Shown: one piece after another, positions 8,019 through 16,786 of the stretch
Layout of the letters: every line of letters begins with the position of its first letter
Numbering within the stretch: position 1 is the stretch's first letter
Source of the DNA: Ferrovibrio terrae_A
Lineage (GTDB): Bacteria > Pseudomonadota > Alphaproteobacteria > Ferrovibrionales > Ferrovibrionaceae
DNA: 64,000 nt
Direction of reading: 5' to 3'
NCBI RefSeq assembly: GCF_943372915.1
Contig: NZ_CALSAN010000017.1
Span: 22,547 to 86,546, forward strand
Made by a program: the position numbers and the translations under genes
The notes under the pieces: model-generated
Told to the model about the DNA's origin: nothing
What the model saw: the letters and a program-made list of their open reading frames with translations, nothing else
Databases searched by the model: none

Positions 8019-9371
8019 ATGACCGCCAGTTCCGACCAGAAAGCCCGTCCGCTCCGGTCCCGGCCGGGCACCAAAGGCCTTGCCGGTACCGCTAAAGTGC
8101 CGGGCGACAAGTCTATTTCCCACCGGGCCCTGATTTTCGGGGCGCTCAGCGTGGGTGAGACCCGGGTCAGCGGGCTTTTGGAAGGTGAAGACGTATTACG
8201 GACAGCCACCGCCATGCGCGCCATGGGCGCCGAGGTGGAACGGCTGGGCGACGGCAACTGGAAGGTCTGGGGTGTCGGCGTGGGCGGCCTGAGCGAGCCG
8301 GCCGATGTGCTCGACATGGGCAATGCCGGCACCGGCGCCCGCCTGGTTATGGGCCTGGTCGCCAGCCACGATTTCGCCGCCACCTTCACCGGCGATGCCT
8401 CGCTGCGCCGCCGGCCGATGGGCCGGGTGGTTGAGCCGCTGCAGCGCATCGGTGCGCGCTTTGTCGGCCGCAGCGGCGGGCGGCTGCCTCTGACAGTTGT
8501 GGGGACTGCACACCCCCTGCCGATCGAATACGAACTGCCGGTGGCCTCTGCGCAGGTGAAGACCGCCGTGCTGTTGGCCGGCCTCAACGCGCCCGGGATC
8601 ACCACGGTGATCGAGCCCGAGCCGACGCGCGACCATACCGAAAACATGCTGCGCCATTTCGGTGCCACGGTGGAGGTCGAGAAGACCAAGACCGGCGGCC
8701 GCATCATCCGCCTGACCGGCCAGCCAGAATTCAAACCCGCCACCATCGCGGTGCCGGGCGATCCGTCGTCTGCCGCGTTTCCGATGGTGGCGGCGCTCAT
8801 TGTGCCGGGGTCCGAGATCACGCTGCAGAATGTCGGGCTCAATCCGCTGCGCATCGGCCTGTTCGATACGCTGCAGGATATGGGCGCCGATTTCACGCTG
8901 AACAATGTGCGCGACGAAGGCGGCGAAAAGGTCGCCGATATCACCATCCGTCATTCGAAGCTGAAGGGTATCACCGTGCCGCCGGAGCGCGCGCCCAGCA
9001 TGATCGACGAATATCCGATCCTGTTCGTGGCCGCCGCCTGTGCCGAAGGCGACACCATCGTGCGCGGCGCCAAGGAGCTGCGGGTGAAGGAAAGCGACCG
9101 GTTGGCTGTGATGGCGCGCGGCCTGAAGGCCTGTGGCGTCGATCTGGAGGAATACGAGGACGGCATCCTGATTCGCGGCAGGGGCAAGCCGCCGCAAGGG
9201 GGCGCCAGCATCGAAACCGAACTGGATCACCGCATCGCCATGTCCTTCCTGGTGCTGGGCATGGCGGCAAAGGATGGTGTCAGCATCGACGATGCCCGCG
9301 TGATGGAGACCAGCTTCCCCGGCTTTGCCGACCTGATGCGCCGGCTCGGCGGCGACCTGCAGCTGGCCTGA
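8019..9371 (+). CDS. aroA: 3-phosphoshikimate 1-carboxyvinyltransferase (EPSP synthase), class II
   Basis: Makes EPSP from shikimate 3-phosphate and PEP in the chorismate pathway. The 450-residue sequence shows the substrate motifs VPGDKSISHRAL (residues 27-38), GLLEGEDV, RRRPMGRV, SAQVKTAVLLAGLN, TRDHTENML, PGDPSSAAFPMVAAL, DEYPIL and RVKESDRL. Indels and wording follow the class II enzymes typified by Agrobacterium CP4, not the E. coli class I enzyme. At the glyphosate-determining position CP4 has Ala100 (GNAATG) whereas this protein has Gly104 (GNAGTG), so the special tolerance residue is absent. No clear Shine-Dalgarno precedes the ATG. The next gene is formate dehydrogenase, not cmk. Confidence 0.95.
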   Translation: MTASSDQKARPLRSRPGTKGLAGTAKVPGDKSISHRALIFGALSVGETRVSGLLEGEDVLRTATAMRAMGAEVERLGDGNWKVWGVGVGGLSEPADVLDMGNAGTGARLVMGLVASHDFAATFTGDASLRRRPMGRVVEPLQRIGARFVGRSGGRLPLTVVGTAHPLPIEYELPVASAQVKTAVLLAGLNAPGITTVIEPEPTRDHTENMLRHFGATVEVEKTKTGGRIIRLTGQPEFKPATIAVPGDPSSAAFPMVAALIVPGSEITLQNVGLNPLRIGLFDTLQDMGADFTLNNVRDEGGEKVADITIRHSKLKGITVPPERAPSMIDEYPILFVAAACAEGDTIVRGAKELRVKESDRLAVMARGLKACGVDLEEYEDGILIRGRGKPPQGGASIETELDHRIAMSFLVLGMAAKDGVSIDDARVMETSFPGFADLMRRLGGDLQLA

Positions 9372-9464
9372 TAGAAAACCTCTATCGCCCGACGGAATTG
9401 CGATATTGATCCATCCGCCGGGCAGGCGGATGATGGCGCGTCCCAGTCGCCAGCGCGTTTTCAG

Positions 9465-11150
9465 ATGACCATTGCCACTCCCATGCCCCGCCAGCACCGG
9501 TCGGGCCCGCCCAAGGCCGGGCGTTCCGTGCCGCGTGGCCGCCAGGCCTCCGATGCTGACCATGCCGCGTTGCGCGCGATCGTGCAGCCTGACGGCCGCC
9601 AACCGGATTTTGGGCGCCGCGACCTGCTGATCGAATGCCTGCATGCGATCAACGATGCGCGCGGCGGCCTGCCGACCGGTCTGCTGGCGGCATTGGCCGA
9701 AGCGATGCGGCTGTCGCTGGCCGAGGTGTATGAGACCGCGACCTTCTACGCGCATTTCCGCGTGGTCGAGGCTGACGAACCGGCGCAGACAACGCTGCGC
9801 GTCTGCGACAGCCTGAGTTGCTGCATGGCCGGCGCCGATGCGCTGGCGGCACAGCTGGAAGCCCTTGAGGGTGTGCGTGTCGAACGCGCGCCCTGCATGG
9901 GCCAGTGCGACCGTGCACCCTGCGCGGTGCTGGGCAAAAACGTGATCGCGCCGGCTTCGCTGGAGACGGTGCAGGCCGCCCATGCGGCAGGGGCCGTGGC
10001 GCCGGTGCTGCCGCAGTATAAGGGCCTCGCGGCCTATCGCGCGCAGGGCGGCTATACGGTGCTGGCGAAACTGCGCAGCGGCGCGCTGACGCGCGAATCC
10101 CTGCTGGCCGAGATCGAGGCGGCCAACCTGCGTGGCATGGGCGGCGCCGGTTTTCCCACCGCACGCAAATGGCGGGCGCTGCTGGCGCAGCCGGGCCCAC
10201 GACTGCTGGCGGTGAATGGCGACGAGGGCGAGCCCGGCACGCTGAAAGACCGCTGGCTGCTCGAAACCGATCCGCATGGTTTCCTCGAAGGCCTGCTGAT
10301 CGCAGCTTTTGTGATCGAGGCGGACGCCGCCTATATCTACCTGCGCGACGAATACCCGGCGCTGCATGTGGTGATTGCCGATGAACTGGCAGCGCTGAAA
10401 GCCGCCGGCCTGCTGGGCGATCTGCGCATCGAGCTGAGGCGTGGTGCCGGCGCCTATATCTGCGGCGAAGAGTCGGCGATGCTGGAAAGCATCGAGGGCA
10501 AGCGCGGCCTGCCGCGCCAGAAGCCGCCGTTTCCCTTCCAGGTCGGCCTGTTTGGCCGGCCGACGCTGATCAACAATATCGAGACGCTCTACTGGGTGCC
10601 GCAGGTCGCCGACAAGGGGGCGGCCTGGTGGAACAGCCATGGCCGCAACGGCAGTACGGGCCTGCGCAGCTATTCGGTCTCGGGCCGCGTGCGCAATCCC
10701 GGCGTCAAGCTGGCGCCGGCGGGTGTCACCATCACCGAACTGATCGAGGATTTCTGCGGCGGCATGCTGCCGGGCCACCGCTTCATGGCCTATCTGCCCG
10801 GCGGCGCTTCGGGCGGCATCCTGCCCGCCAGCCTGGATCATATTCCGCTCGATTTCGGCCAGCTGGAAAAATACGGCTGCTTCATCGGCTCGGCCGCCGT
10901 GATCGTGCTGTCGGACCAGGATGACGTGAAGGCTGCGGCGCTGAACCTGATGACTTTCTTCCGCCACGAATCCTGCGGCCAGTGCACGCCCTGCCGCGTC
11001 GGTACCGAAAAGGCCGTGGCGCTGATGGCGCAGCCGACGTGGAACGAGCCGCTGCTGCGCGATCTGGCACAGGTGATGCGCGATGCCTCGATCTGCGGTC
11101 TGGGCCAGGCCGCACCCAATCCGCTGCTCAGCGTGCTGGAGCGGTTCTGA
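9465..11150 (+). CDS. fdsB: NAD-dependent formate dehydrogenase, diaphorase subunit (NuoE-NuoF fusion)
   Basis: A 561-residue fusion. Residues about 30-180 form a NuoE-like thioredoxin-fold [2Fe-2S] domain with CDSLSC and CMGQC. The rest is NuoF-like: FMN/NADH loop RGMGGAGFPTARKW, NGDEGEPGTLKDR, GAGAYICGEESAMLESIEG, and the [4Fe-4S] ligands ESCGQCTPCR plus a distal Cys in SICGLGQ. In the family this subunit passes electrons from the formate-oxidising subunit to NAD+. The E-F fusion matches the beta subunit of the two-subunit Methylobacterium extorquens FDH1 and differs from the three-gene fdsGBA type. The stop TGA shares one base with the next gene's ATG (TGATG). Confidence 0.92.
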   Translation: MTIATPMPRQHRSGPPKAGRSVPRGRQASDADHAALRAIVQPDGRQPDFGRRDLLIECLHAINDARGGLPTGLLAALAEAMRLSLAEVYETATFYAHFRVVEADEPAQTTLRVCDSLSCCMAGADALAAQLEALEGVRVERAPCMGQCDRAPCAVLGKNVIAPASLETVQAAHAAGAVAPVLPQYKGLAAYRAQGGYTVLAKLRSGALTRESLLAEIEAANLRGMGGAGFPTARKWRALLAQPGPRLLAVNGDEGEPGTLKDRWLLETDPHGFLEGLLIAAFVIEADAAYIYLRDEYPALHVVIADELAALKAAGLLGDLRIELRRGAGAYICGEESAMLESIEGKRGLPRQKPPFPFQVGLFGRPTLINNIETLYWVPQVADKGAAWWNSHGRNGSTGLRSYSVSGRVRNPGVKLAPAGVTITELIEDFCGGMLPGHRFMAYLPGGASGGILPASLDHIPLDFGQLEKYGCFIGSAAVIVLSDQDDVKAAALNLMTFFRHESCGQCTPCRVGTEKAVALMAQPTWNEPLLRDLAQVMRDASICGLGQAAPNPLLSVLERF

Positions 11151-13897
11151 TGATCCGCTTCATGCTCGATGGCAAAGCGGTTGAGGCGCAGCCGGGTGAA
11201 ACCATCTGGCAGGTGGCCAAGCGCAGCGGCACCGATATCCCGCATCTGTGCTACACGCCGCAGCCGGGCTATCGCGCCGATGGCAATTGCCGCGCCTGCA
11301 TGGTGGAGATCGAAGGCGAGCGCGTGCTGGCGCCGAGCTGCAAGCGGGAACCGGCCGAGGGCATGAAGGTTGTTTCGGCCAGCGACCGGGCAAAGCGTGC
11401 GCGCGAGCTGGTGCTGGAGCTTCTCGTCGCCGACCAGCCGGCGCGCGCCGAAGCCCATGACGCAGACTCGAAATTCTGGCATTGGGCCGAAGCGCTCAGC
11501 GTCACCGAGAGCCGCTTTCCAGCCCGTGAGCAGCAGCCGGCACCGGATCGCAGCCATGGCGCCATGGCGGTCAATCTGGATGCCTGCATCCAGTGCAATC
11601 TCTGCGTCCGCGCCTGCCGCGAGGTGCAGGGCAACGATGTGATCGGCATGGCCTTCCGTGGCCATCACAGCGAGATCGTGTTCGATTTCCATGATCCGAT
11701 GGGCGACAGCAGCTGCGTGGCCTGCGGCGAATGCGTGCAGGCCTGCCCGACCGGCGCGCTGCTGCCGGCCACGCTGGTGGATGCGCAGAACCGCGGCGTC
11801 GAGAAGGCGGCCACCGCGATCGACAGCCTGTGCCCCTTCTGCGGTGTCGGCTGCCAGCTCACCTATCACGTCAAGGATGACAGGATTCAGTATGTCACCG
11901 GCAAAGACGGCCCGGCCAATCGCGGGCGGTTGTGCGTCAAGGGCCGCTTCGGCTTTGACTACATCAATCATCCGCATCGCCTGACCAGGCCGCTGATCCG
12001 CAGGGATGGCGTGCCGAAGCGCGGCGATGATGTGGTCGACCCGGCCAACCCGTATACGCATTTCCGCGAGGCCAGCTGGGAGGAGGCGCTTGAGCGCGCG
12101 GCATCCGGCCTGGTGAAGGTGCGCGACGAGATCGGCCCGCAGGCGATGGCCGGGTTCGGCTCGGCCAAGGGCTCGAATGAAGAGGCCTATCTGTTCCAGA
12201 AGCTGGTGCGCATGGGCTTCGGCACCAACAATGTCGATCACTGCACGCGGCTGTGCCATGCCTCTTCGGTGGCGGCTTTGATGGAAGGGGTCGGCTCCGC
12301 CGCCGTCACCGCGCCGTTTTCGGCCGCCATGGATGCCGAGGTCATCATCGTGATCGGCGCCAATCCCACCATCAATCATCCGGTGGCGGCCACCTTCATC
12401 AAGAATGCGGTGCGGCAGAACGGCGCCAGGCTGATCGTGATCGACCCGCGCGGCCAGGCGCTGACCAAATACGCCACGCATCATCTGCGCTTCAAGCCGG
12501 GATCGGATGTGGCACTGTTGAATGCGTTGCTGCATGTCATCATCACTGAGGGCCTGACCAACCCGGCCTATATCCAGCGCTTTGTCGATGGCTTCCCCGA
12601 TCTGGAACAGGCCGTGCAGGGCGCGACACCGGAGGCCATGGCGCCGCTCTGCGGCATCGCGCCGGATGTGCTGCGCGACGTGGCGCGGATGTATGCCACT
12701 TCGAAGGCCTCAATCATCTTCTGGGGCATGGGCGTGTCGCAGCATGTGCATGGCACGGATAACGCCCGCTGCCTTATCGCGCTCGGCCTCATCACCGGCC
12801 AGCTCGGCCGGCCCGGCACCGGCCTGCATCCCCTGCGCGGCCAGAACAACGTGCAGGGCGCGTCCGATGCCGGCCTGATCCCCATGGTGCTGCCGGATTA
12901 CCAGTCGGTGGAAGATGGCGCCAAACGCGCGGCCTTTGAGGCGGTCTGGGGTGGCGAGATCGCGCCCAAGCGCGGTCTCACCGTGGTCGAGATCATGACC
13001 GCCATTCTGCAGGGCGAGATCCGCGCCATGTATATCATGGGCGAGAATCCGGCGATGTCGGACCCCGATGCGACGCATGCGCGCGAGGCGCTGGCCAAGC
13101 TCGATCACCTGGTGGTGCAGGATATCTTCCTCACCGAGACCGCCTTCCATGCCGATGTGATCCTGCCGGCCTCGGCCTTTGCCGAGAAGGATGGCAGCTT
13201 CACCAACACTGACCGCCGGGTGCAGATCGGCCGCGCCGCCTTACATCCGCCTGGCGATGCCCGGCAGGACTGGCAGCTGGTGCAGGCCATCGCCCAGCGC
13301 ATGGGGCTGAACTGGTCCTACGCGCATCCCAAGGATGTCTATGCCGAGATGGCATCGCTGATGCCTTCGCTCGCCGGCATCGGCTGGGACCGGCTGGAGG
13401 CCGAAGGCGCCGTCACCTATCCGCAGGGCCATGAGATCATTTTCGGCGACGGCTTCCCTACCGCATCCGGGCGCGCCCGCATCGTGCCGACGACCGTCTC
13501 GCCGCCGGCCGAACTGCCCGATGCCGCCTATCCGATGGTGCTCAGCACCGGCCGCCTGCTCGAACACTGGCATACCGGGGCGATGACACGCCGTGCGACA
13601 CAGCTGGATGCGCTGGAACCCGAGGCCATCGCCATGCTGCATCCGCGCGATGCAGCAAAGCTGGATGTGTCGGCCGGGCAGATGATCCGCGTTTCCACCC
13701 GGCGCGGCGCCATCCAGCTGAAATGCCGCATCGACCGCGATGTGGCCGAGGGCATGGTGTTCATCCCGTTCGCCTTCTTCGAGGCGGCGGCGAACCTGCT
13801 GACCAACCCACAGCTCGATCCCTTCGGCAAGATTCCGGAATTCAAGTTCTGTGCGGCCAGGGTCGAGGCGCTGCGCGATGCCGTCACGGCCGAATAG
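11150..13897 (+). CDS. fdsA: NAD-dependent formate dehydrogenase, catalytic subunit (Mo/W-bisPGD)
   Basis: A 915-residue molybdopterin oxidoreductase that oxidises formate to CO2 (some relatives also reduce CO2). In order: N-terminal [2Fe-2S] domain (CYTP...CRAC...SC, residues 1-75), two ferredoxin-type [4Fe-4S] motifs (CIQCNLCVRAC and CVACGECVQACP), the bisPGD-domain [4Fe-4S] motif CPFCGVGC...RLCVKG, and the active site VDHCTRLCH, where Cys369 aligns with the metal-bound Sec/Cys and His370 is the conserved neighbour. C-terminal motifs GQNNVQG and the dinucleotide-binding domain are complete. The NuoG-style His-Cys3 cluster region has no cysteines, apparently normal for this subtype. No fdhD, gamma subunit or cofactor gene is adjacent. 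It ends 3 bases from the convergent EamA gene. Confidence 0.93.
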   Translation: MIRFMLDGKAVEAQPGETIWQVAKRSGTDIPHLCYTPQPGYRADGNCRACMVEIEGERVLAPSCKREPAEGMKVVSASDRAKRARELVLELLVADQPARAEAHDADSKFWHWAEALSVTESRFPAREQQPAPDRSHGAMAVNLDACIQCNLCVRACREVQGNDVIGMAFRGHHSEIVFDFHDPMGDSSCVACGECVQACPTGALLPATLVDAQNRGVEKAATAIDSLCPFCGVGCQLTYHVKDDRIQYVTGKDGPANRGRLCVKGRFGFDYINHPHRLTRPLIRRDGVPKRGDDVVDPANPYTHFREASWEEALERAASGLVKVRDEIGPQAMAGFGSAKGSNEEAYLFQKLVRMGFGTNNVDHCTRLCHASSVAALMEGVGSAAVTAPFSAAMDAEVIIVIGANPTINHPVAATFIKNAVRQNGARLIVIDPRGQALTKYATHHLRFKPGSDVALLNALLHVIITEGLTNPAYIQRFVDGFPDLEQAVQGATPEAMAPLCGIAPDVLRDVARMYATSKASIIFWGMGVSQHVHGTDNARCLIALGLITGQLGRPGTGLHPLRGQNNVQGASDAGLIPMVLPDYQSVEDGAKRAAFEAVWGGEIAPKRGLTVVEIMTAILQGEIRAMYIMGENPAMSDPDATHAREALAKLDHLVVQDIFLTETAFHADVILPASAFAEKDGSFTNTDRRVQIGRAALHPPGDARQDWQLVQAIAQRMGLNWSYAHPKDVYAEMASLMPSLAGIGWDRLEAEGAVTYPQGHEIIFGDGFPTASGRARIVPTTVSPPAELPDAAYPMVLSTGRLLEHWHTGAMTRRATQLDALEPEAIAMLHPRDAAKLDVSAGQMIRVSTRRGAIQLKCRIDRDVAEGMVFIPFAFFEAAANLLTNPQLDPFGKIPEFKFCAARVEALRDAVTAE

Positions 13898-13900
13898 CCG

Positions 13901-14824
13901 TCAGCTTTTCGACGGCTTGAGGATCATGCCGAGCGCGGTGGCGACCAGCGCCAGGGCCGCGAATTCCGGCCAGCGCGGCTGCTCGCCCAGCATCAGCATG
14001 CTGGAGAACACGCCGACCACCGGGATCATCAGGGTCGACAGGCCACTGATGCCGGCGGGCAGCACACGCACCAGCACATTCCAGGCCCAGTAGCAGAAGA
14101 CGAAGCAGACGGTGGCGTTGTAGAAGGCCGCCAGCCACGGTCCGGCGGAATACATATACCAGCGGTCCATTTCCAGCAGCGGCGCCATCACGAAGATCGG
14201 GATGCCGCCCAGCACCATCTGCCAGCCGACGAAAGGCACCGCCGTCATCGGCACCTGCCACAGCTTGATCATCACCGTGCCGATCGCCCAGCACACGCTG
14301 GCCGCCAGCACCAGCACAACGCCGAGCGGTGCTGCGATCATGGCTTCCCATTCACCGCCCACCAGCACGATCAGGCCGCACAGGCCGATGCCCAGTCCTG
14401 CCAGCTTCCAGCCGGTCAGGCGTTCATGCAGCAGCAGCACGCTCATCGGGATCAGCCACAGCGGCATGGTGAAGGCTAGGATGGTGGTGCGCCCGGCCGG
14501 CAGCATGCCGAGGCCATAGAGCACGAACACATTCCAGGCGGTGATGTTGAACAGGCTGATCCACAGCAGATGCCCGACATGGCCGCGCGGGATGCCGAGC
14601 GGCATGCGTTTCCAGAGCGCGATGGCAAACAGGCCGATGGCGCCGCCGCCCAGGCAGAGCGCGCGGAAAGTGAAGACCGGCATTTCATCCAGCGCGATCT
14701 TCATGATCGGCCAGTTGATGCCCCAGAAGAAGGTGAGCAGCGCCAGCAGGCCCAGCGAGTAGGCGGAAATGCCCTGCGGCGGCGCGGCCGCCGGGGCGGG
14801 CGCATCAATCGGTTTGTCGGTCAT
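13901..14824 (-). CDS. DMT-family transporter (EamA domains)
   Basis: A 307-residue protein with ten predicted membrane helices arranged as two EamA repeats. Typical features are the first-helix motif FFWGINWPIMKIAL near residue 33 and a repeat boundary near residue 160 (GVVLVLAASVCWAIGTV). The short N-terminus is Ala/Pro-rich (PAPAAAPPQG). The family exports or imports small metabolites such as amino acids; no substrate can be read here. The gene is convergent with fdsA and apparently single. Confidence 0.85.
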   Translation of the reverse strand: MTDKPIDAPAPAAAPPQGISAYSLGLLALLTFFWGINWPIMKIALDEMPVFTFRALCLGGGAIGLFAIALWKRMPLGIPRGHVGHLLWISLFNITAWNVFVLYGLGMLPAGRTTILAFTMPLWLIPMSVLLLHERLTGWKLAGLGIGLCGLIVLVGGEWEAMIAAPLGVVLVLAASVCWAIGTVMIKLWQVPMTAVPFVGWQMVLGGIPIFVMAPLLEMDRWYMYSAGPWLAAFYNATVCFVFCYWAWNVLVRVLPAGISGLSTLMIPVVGVFSSMLMLGEQPRWPEFAALALVATALGMILKPSKS

Positions 14825-14889
14825 GGCAGGGCGGGTGCTTCCGTTTGTATGCTGACAAACCTAGCGTGCAGCCCCGGCCAAGGCCAGCG

Positions 14890-15231
14890 CTAGAGAATCT
14901 CCAGCACCTTTTCCGGCGGGCGGCCGATCACCGCCTTGCCGTTGCGCACGTAGATCGGCCGCTCCAGCGCCTGCGGATGGGCGGCCAGCCCGGCGATCAG
15001 CACGCCCTCGTTCGAGGCCGGGTCGATGCCGGCTTCCATGGCTTCCTGTTTGCGCAGCACGTCCCTGGCCTTCAGGCCAAGCTGGCCCAGCAGGCGCTTC
15101 AGCTCTGCCGCATTGAGGGGTGTTTTCAGGTATTCGACAATCTCGGGCTCCAGCCCGCTGGCCTTGAGGATGGCCAGGGCCTGGCGCGACTTGGAACAGC
15201 GCGGATTGTGATAGAGGGTGCCATCGCTCAT
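14890..15231 (-). CDS. arsC: ArsC-family (glutaredoxin-dependent) arsenate reductase-like protein
   Basis: A 113-residue thioredoxin-fold protein. The N-terminal YHNPRCSKSRQAL has the catalytic Cys of the ArsC/YffB/Spx superfamily (single Cys followed by SxSR). The C-terminal part contains RPIYVRNGKAVIGRPPE, matching the substrate-binding Arg region of ArsC ('RP.v......a..gRp'). True arsenate reductases reduce arsenate with glutaredoxin; no ars genes flank it, so a general reductase role is possible. The ATG at 15231 is chosen because the homologous N-terminus starts there; the frame extends 29 codons upstream without support. Confidence 0.82.
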   Translation of the reverse strand: MSDGTLYHNPRCSKSRQALAILKASGLEPEIVEYLKTPLNAAELKRLLGQLGLKARDVLRKQEAMEAGIDPASNEGVLIAGLAAHPQALERPIYVRNGKAVIGRPPEKVLEIL

Positions 15232-15335
15232 GCCAGCCGAGCTCCTGTTGCCGCAATTTCGCCAAGAATGGCGTATTAACCGGTACTTAGCCCTGCACTG
15301 CAAGAGTTGCAATTTCATGACCGTTGGCTAAATAC

Positions 15336-16160
15336 ATGGGCATGGCTGGTTCCTGGACGCTGGACGACATCCCGTGGGACGCGTTCGACCCTGCCCGGGT
15401 CGACCCCGAGCTGCTGCGCGCCGTGAAGGCGGCAGCGCTGGTCGAGCATAATGCCGACGATTACGTCACCTATCTGTGCAATGTCTTTGCCGACGATGCC
15501 GCCTTCTGCGCCGTGGTGCGGCAATGGGGCATCGAGGAGCGCCAGCATGGCGCGGCGCTGGCGCGCTGGGCGCAGCTGGCCGATCCGGCTTTCGACCCCG
15601 ATCTGGCAATGCGCCGCTTCACCGAGGGCTATCGCCTGCCGCTGGATGTCACCGCCTCGGTGCGCGGCAGCCGCAATGGCGAGCTGGTGGCGCGCTGCGT
15701 GGTGGAATGCGGCACGTCCAGCTTCTACAGCGCCATCCGCGATGCCACCGACGAGCCGGTGCTGAAAATCGTGGCTGGCAAGATCGCCGCCGACGAGTTC
15801 CGGCATTACAAGCTGTTCTACGATCACCTGCAGCGTTATCAGCAGGCCCGGCCGATGGGGCGTCTGCGCCGTCTGCGCATCGCGCTCGGCCGCATGCAGG
15901 AGGCCAGCGACGACGAACTGGCGATGGCCTACTGGTGCGGCAACGGTTGCGAAGGGATCTACGATCGCGAAAAGCAGAGCGCGGCCTACGAGCTGCGCGC
16001 CAGCCGGGTCTACCGCTTCGGCCATATCCAGCGCGGTCTGAGCATGGCGCTGAAGGCCTGCGATGTCGATCCGCAAAGCCGGTTCAGCCGCGGGTTTGCC
16101 GCCCTGGTCTGGCGCGTCATGCAGTGGCGCCAGCGCCGCCTGGCCACCGCGGCAATCTGA
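15336..16160 (+). CDS. Ferritin-like diiron protein of unknown function
   Basis: A 274-residue protein. Four helix motifs could supply a diiron centre: ALVEHNADDY, GIEERQHGAAL, CVVECGTSSFY and ADEFRHYKLFY, giving Glu, ExxH, Glu and ExxH ligands as in rubrerythrin, ferritin-like and acyl-ACP desaturase-type proteins. The C-terminal third (RFGHIQRGLSMALKACDVDP and following) is basic and may associate with membrane. I cannot assign a substrate. A TTG codon 12 bases upstream or the ATG at 15342 are alternative starts. It is divergent from arsC and followed by the tandem PAS genes 51 bases later. Confidence 0.7.
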   Translation: MGMAGSWTLDDIPWDAFDPARVDPELLRAVKAAALVEHNADDYVTYLCNVFADDAAFCAVVRQWGIEERQHGAALARWAQLADPAFDPDLAMRRFTEGYRLPLDVTASVRGSRNGELVARCVVECGTSSFYSAIRDATDEPVLKIVAGKIAADEFRHYKLFYDHLQRYQQARPMGRLRRLRIALGRMQEASDDELAMAYWCGNGCEGIYDREKQSAAYELRASRVYRFGHIQRGLSMALKACDVDPQSRFSRGFAALVWRVMQWRQRRLATAAI

Positions 16161-16211
16161 CGGGCGCTTTCCGGATTGCCATGCCGGCCTGACGGCCTAG
16201 AATAGATCAGC

Positions 16212-16706
16212 ATGATTGACATGGCCGCCGCCGCGAAGCCGCCACCGCAGGGTCCGATCCCGGAATCGGAGCTCGATGCGCGGCTCAAGGATCTGCTGAG
16301 CTACTGGCGCGGCAAGTGTCGCGATGGGCGCCTGCCATCGCGCACCGATATCGATCCGCTCGATCTGCGCGGCCTGCTCGGCAACATCAACCTGATCGAC
16401 GTGGTGCCGCAGCCCGATGGCAAGCCGCGCTTCCGCTATCGCCTGTTCGGCACCGAATTCATATTCTACCACGGCGGCGACCTGACCGGGCACTGGGTGG
16501 ACGACATTGCCAACACGGTTTACCGCGACCAGCTGGTCAGCCTGTACACCCATGTCATCGCCACGGCGGCAACACCGATGCTGTCCTACGACTATCTGCT
16601 GGACAGCCGCCGCCACCGCTTTCAGGCCGTGATCCTGCCGCTGGCGTCAGATGGCAGGCATATCGACATGATCCTCAGCAGCGGATTACCCGTCGCGATA
16701 TACTGA
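16212..16706 (+). CDS. Stand-alone PAS-domain protein, tandem copy 1
   Basis: A 164-residue protein made of a single PAS fold (PAS_5 type): LLSYWRGKCRDGRLPSRTDIDPLDL, then LLGNINLIDVV, RFRYRLFGTEFIFYHG, DLTGHWVDDI, SYDYLL and FQAVILPLASDG. No enzymatic or DNA-binding output domain is present. It shares length and nearly every motif with the next gene, showing a recent tandem duplication. No strong Shine-Dalgarno is seen. Function unknown; stand-alone PAS proteins in this order may be sensor partners acting in trans. Confidence 0.75.
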   Translation: MIDMAAAAKPPPQGPIPESELDARLKDLLSYWRGKCRDGRLPSRTDIDPLDLRGLLGNINLIDVVPQPDGKPRFRYRLFGTEFIFYHGGDLTGHWVDDIANTVYRDQLVSLYTHVIATAATPMLSYDYLLDSRRHRFQAVILPLASDGRHIDMILSSGLPVAIY

Positions 16707-16786
16707 GGACTCGCCACCGGTTGCATCGCAACCGCCCAACCCTCGAATGCCTTGCCGATTCCGGCAATCCGGCTAGGCTCGTTGCC

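Noticed and set aside
8196..10967. A 923-residue open frame on the minus strand
   Set aside because: It lies fully opposite aroA and the formate dehydrogenase beta gene, whose motifs are clear. High GC at third positions creates long antisense frames; its translation is Arg/Gln/His/Ala-rich with no domain.
11350..11575. Loss of the NuoG-type His-Cys3 cluster in formate dehydrogenase alpha
   Set aside because: The region has no cysteines, but the flanking sequence is smooth and the other clusters are intact, so it looks like normal subtype variation.
10838..12535. A 565-residue minus-strand frame
   Set aside because: Opposite the formate dehydrogenase genes, same antisense composition bias; no ribosome site.
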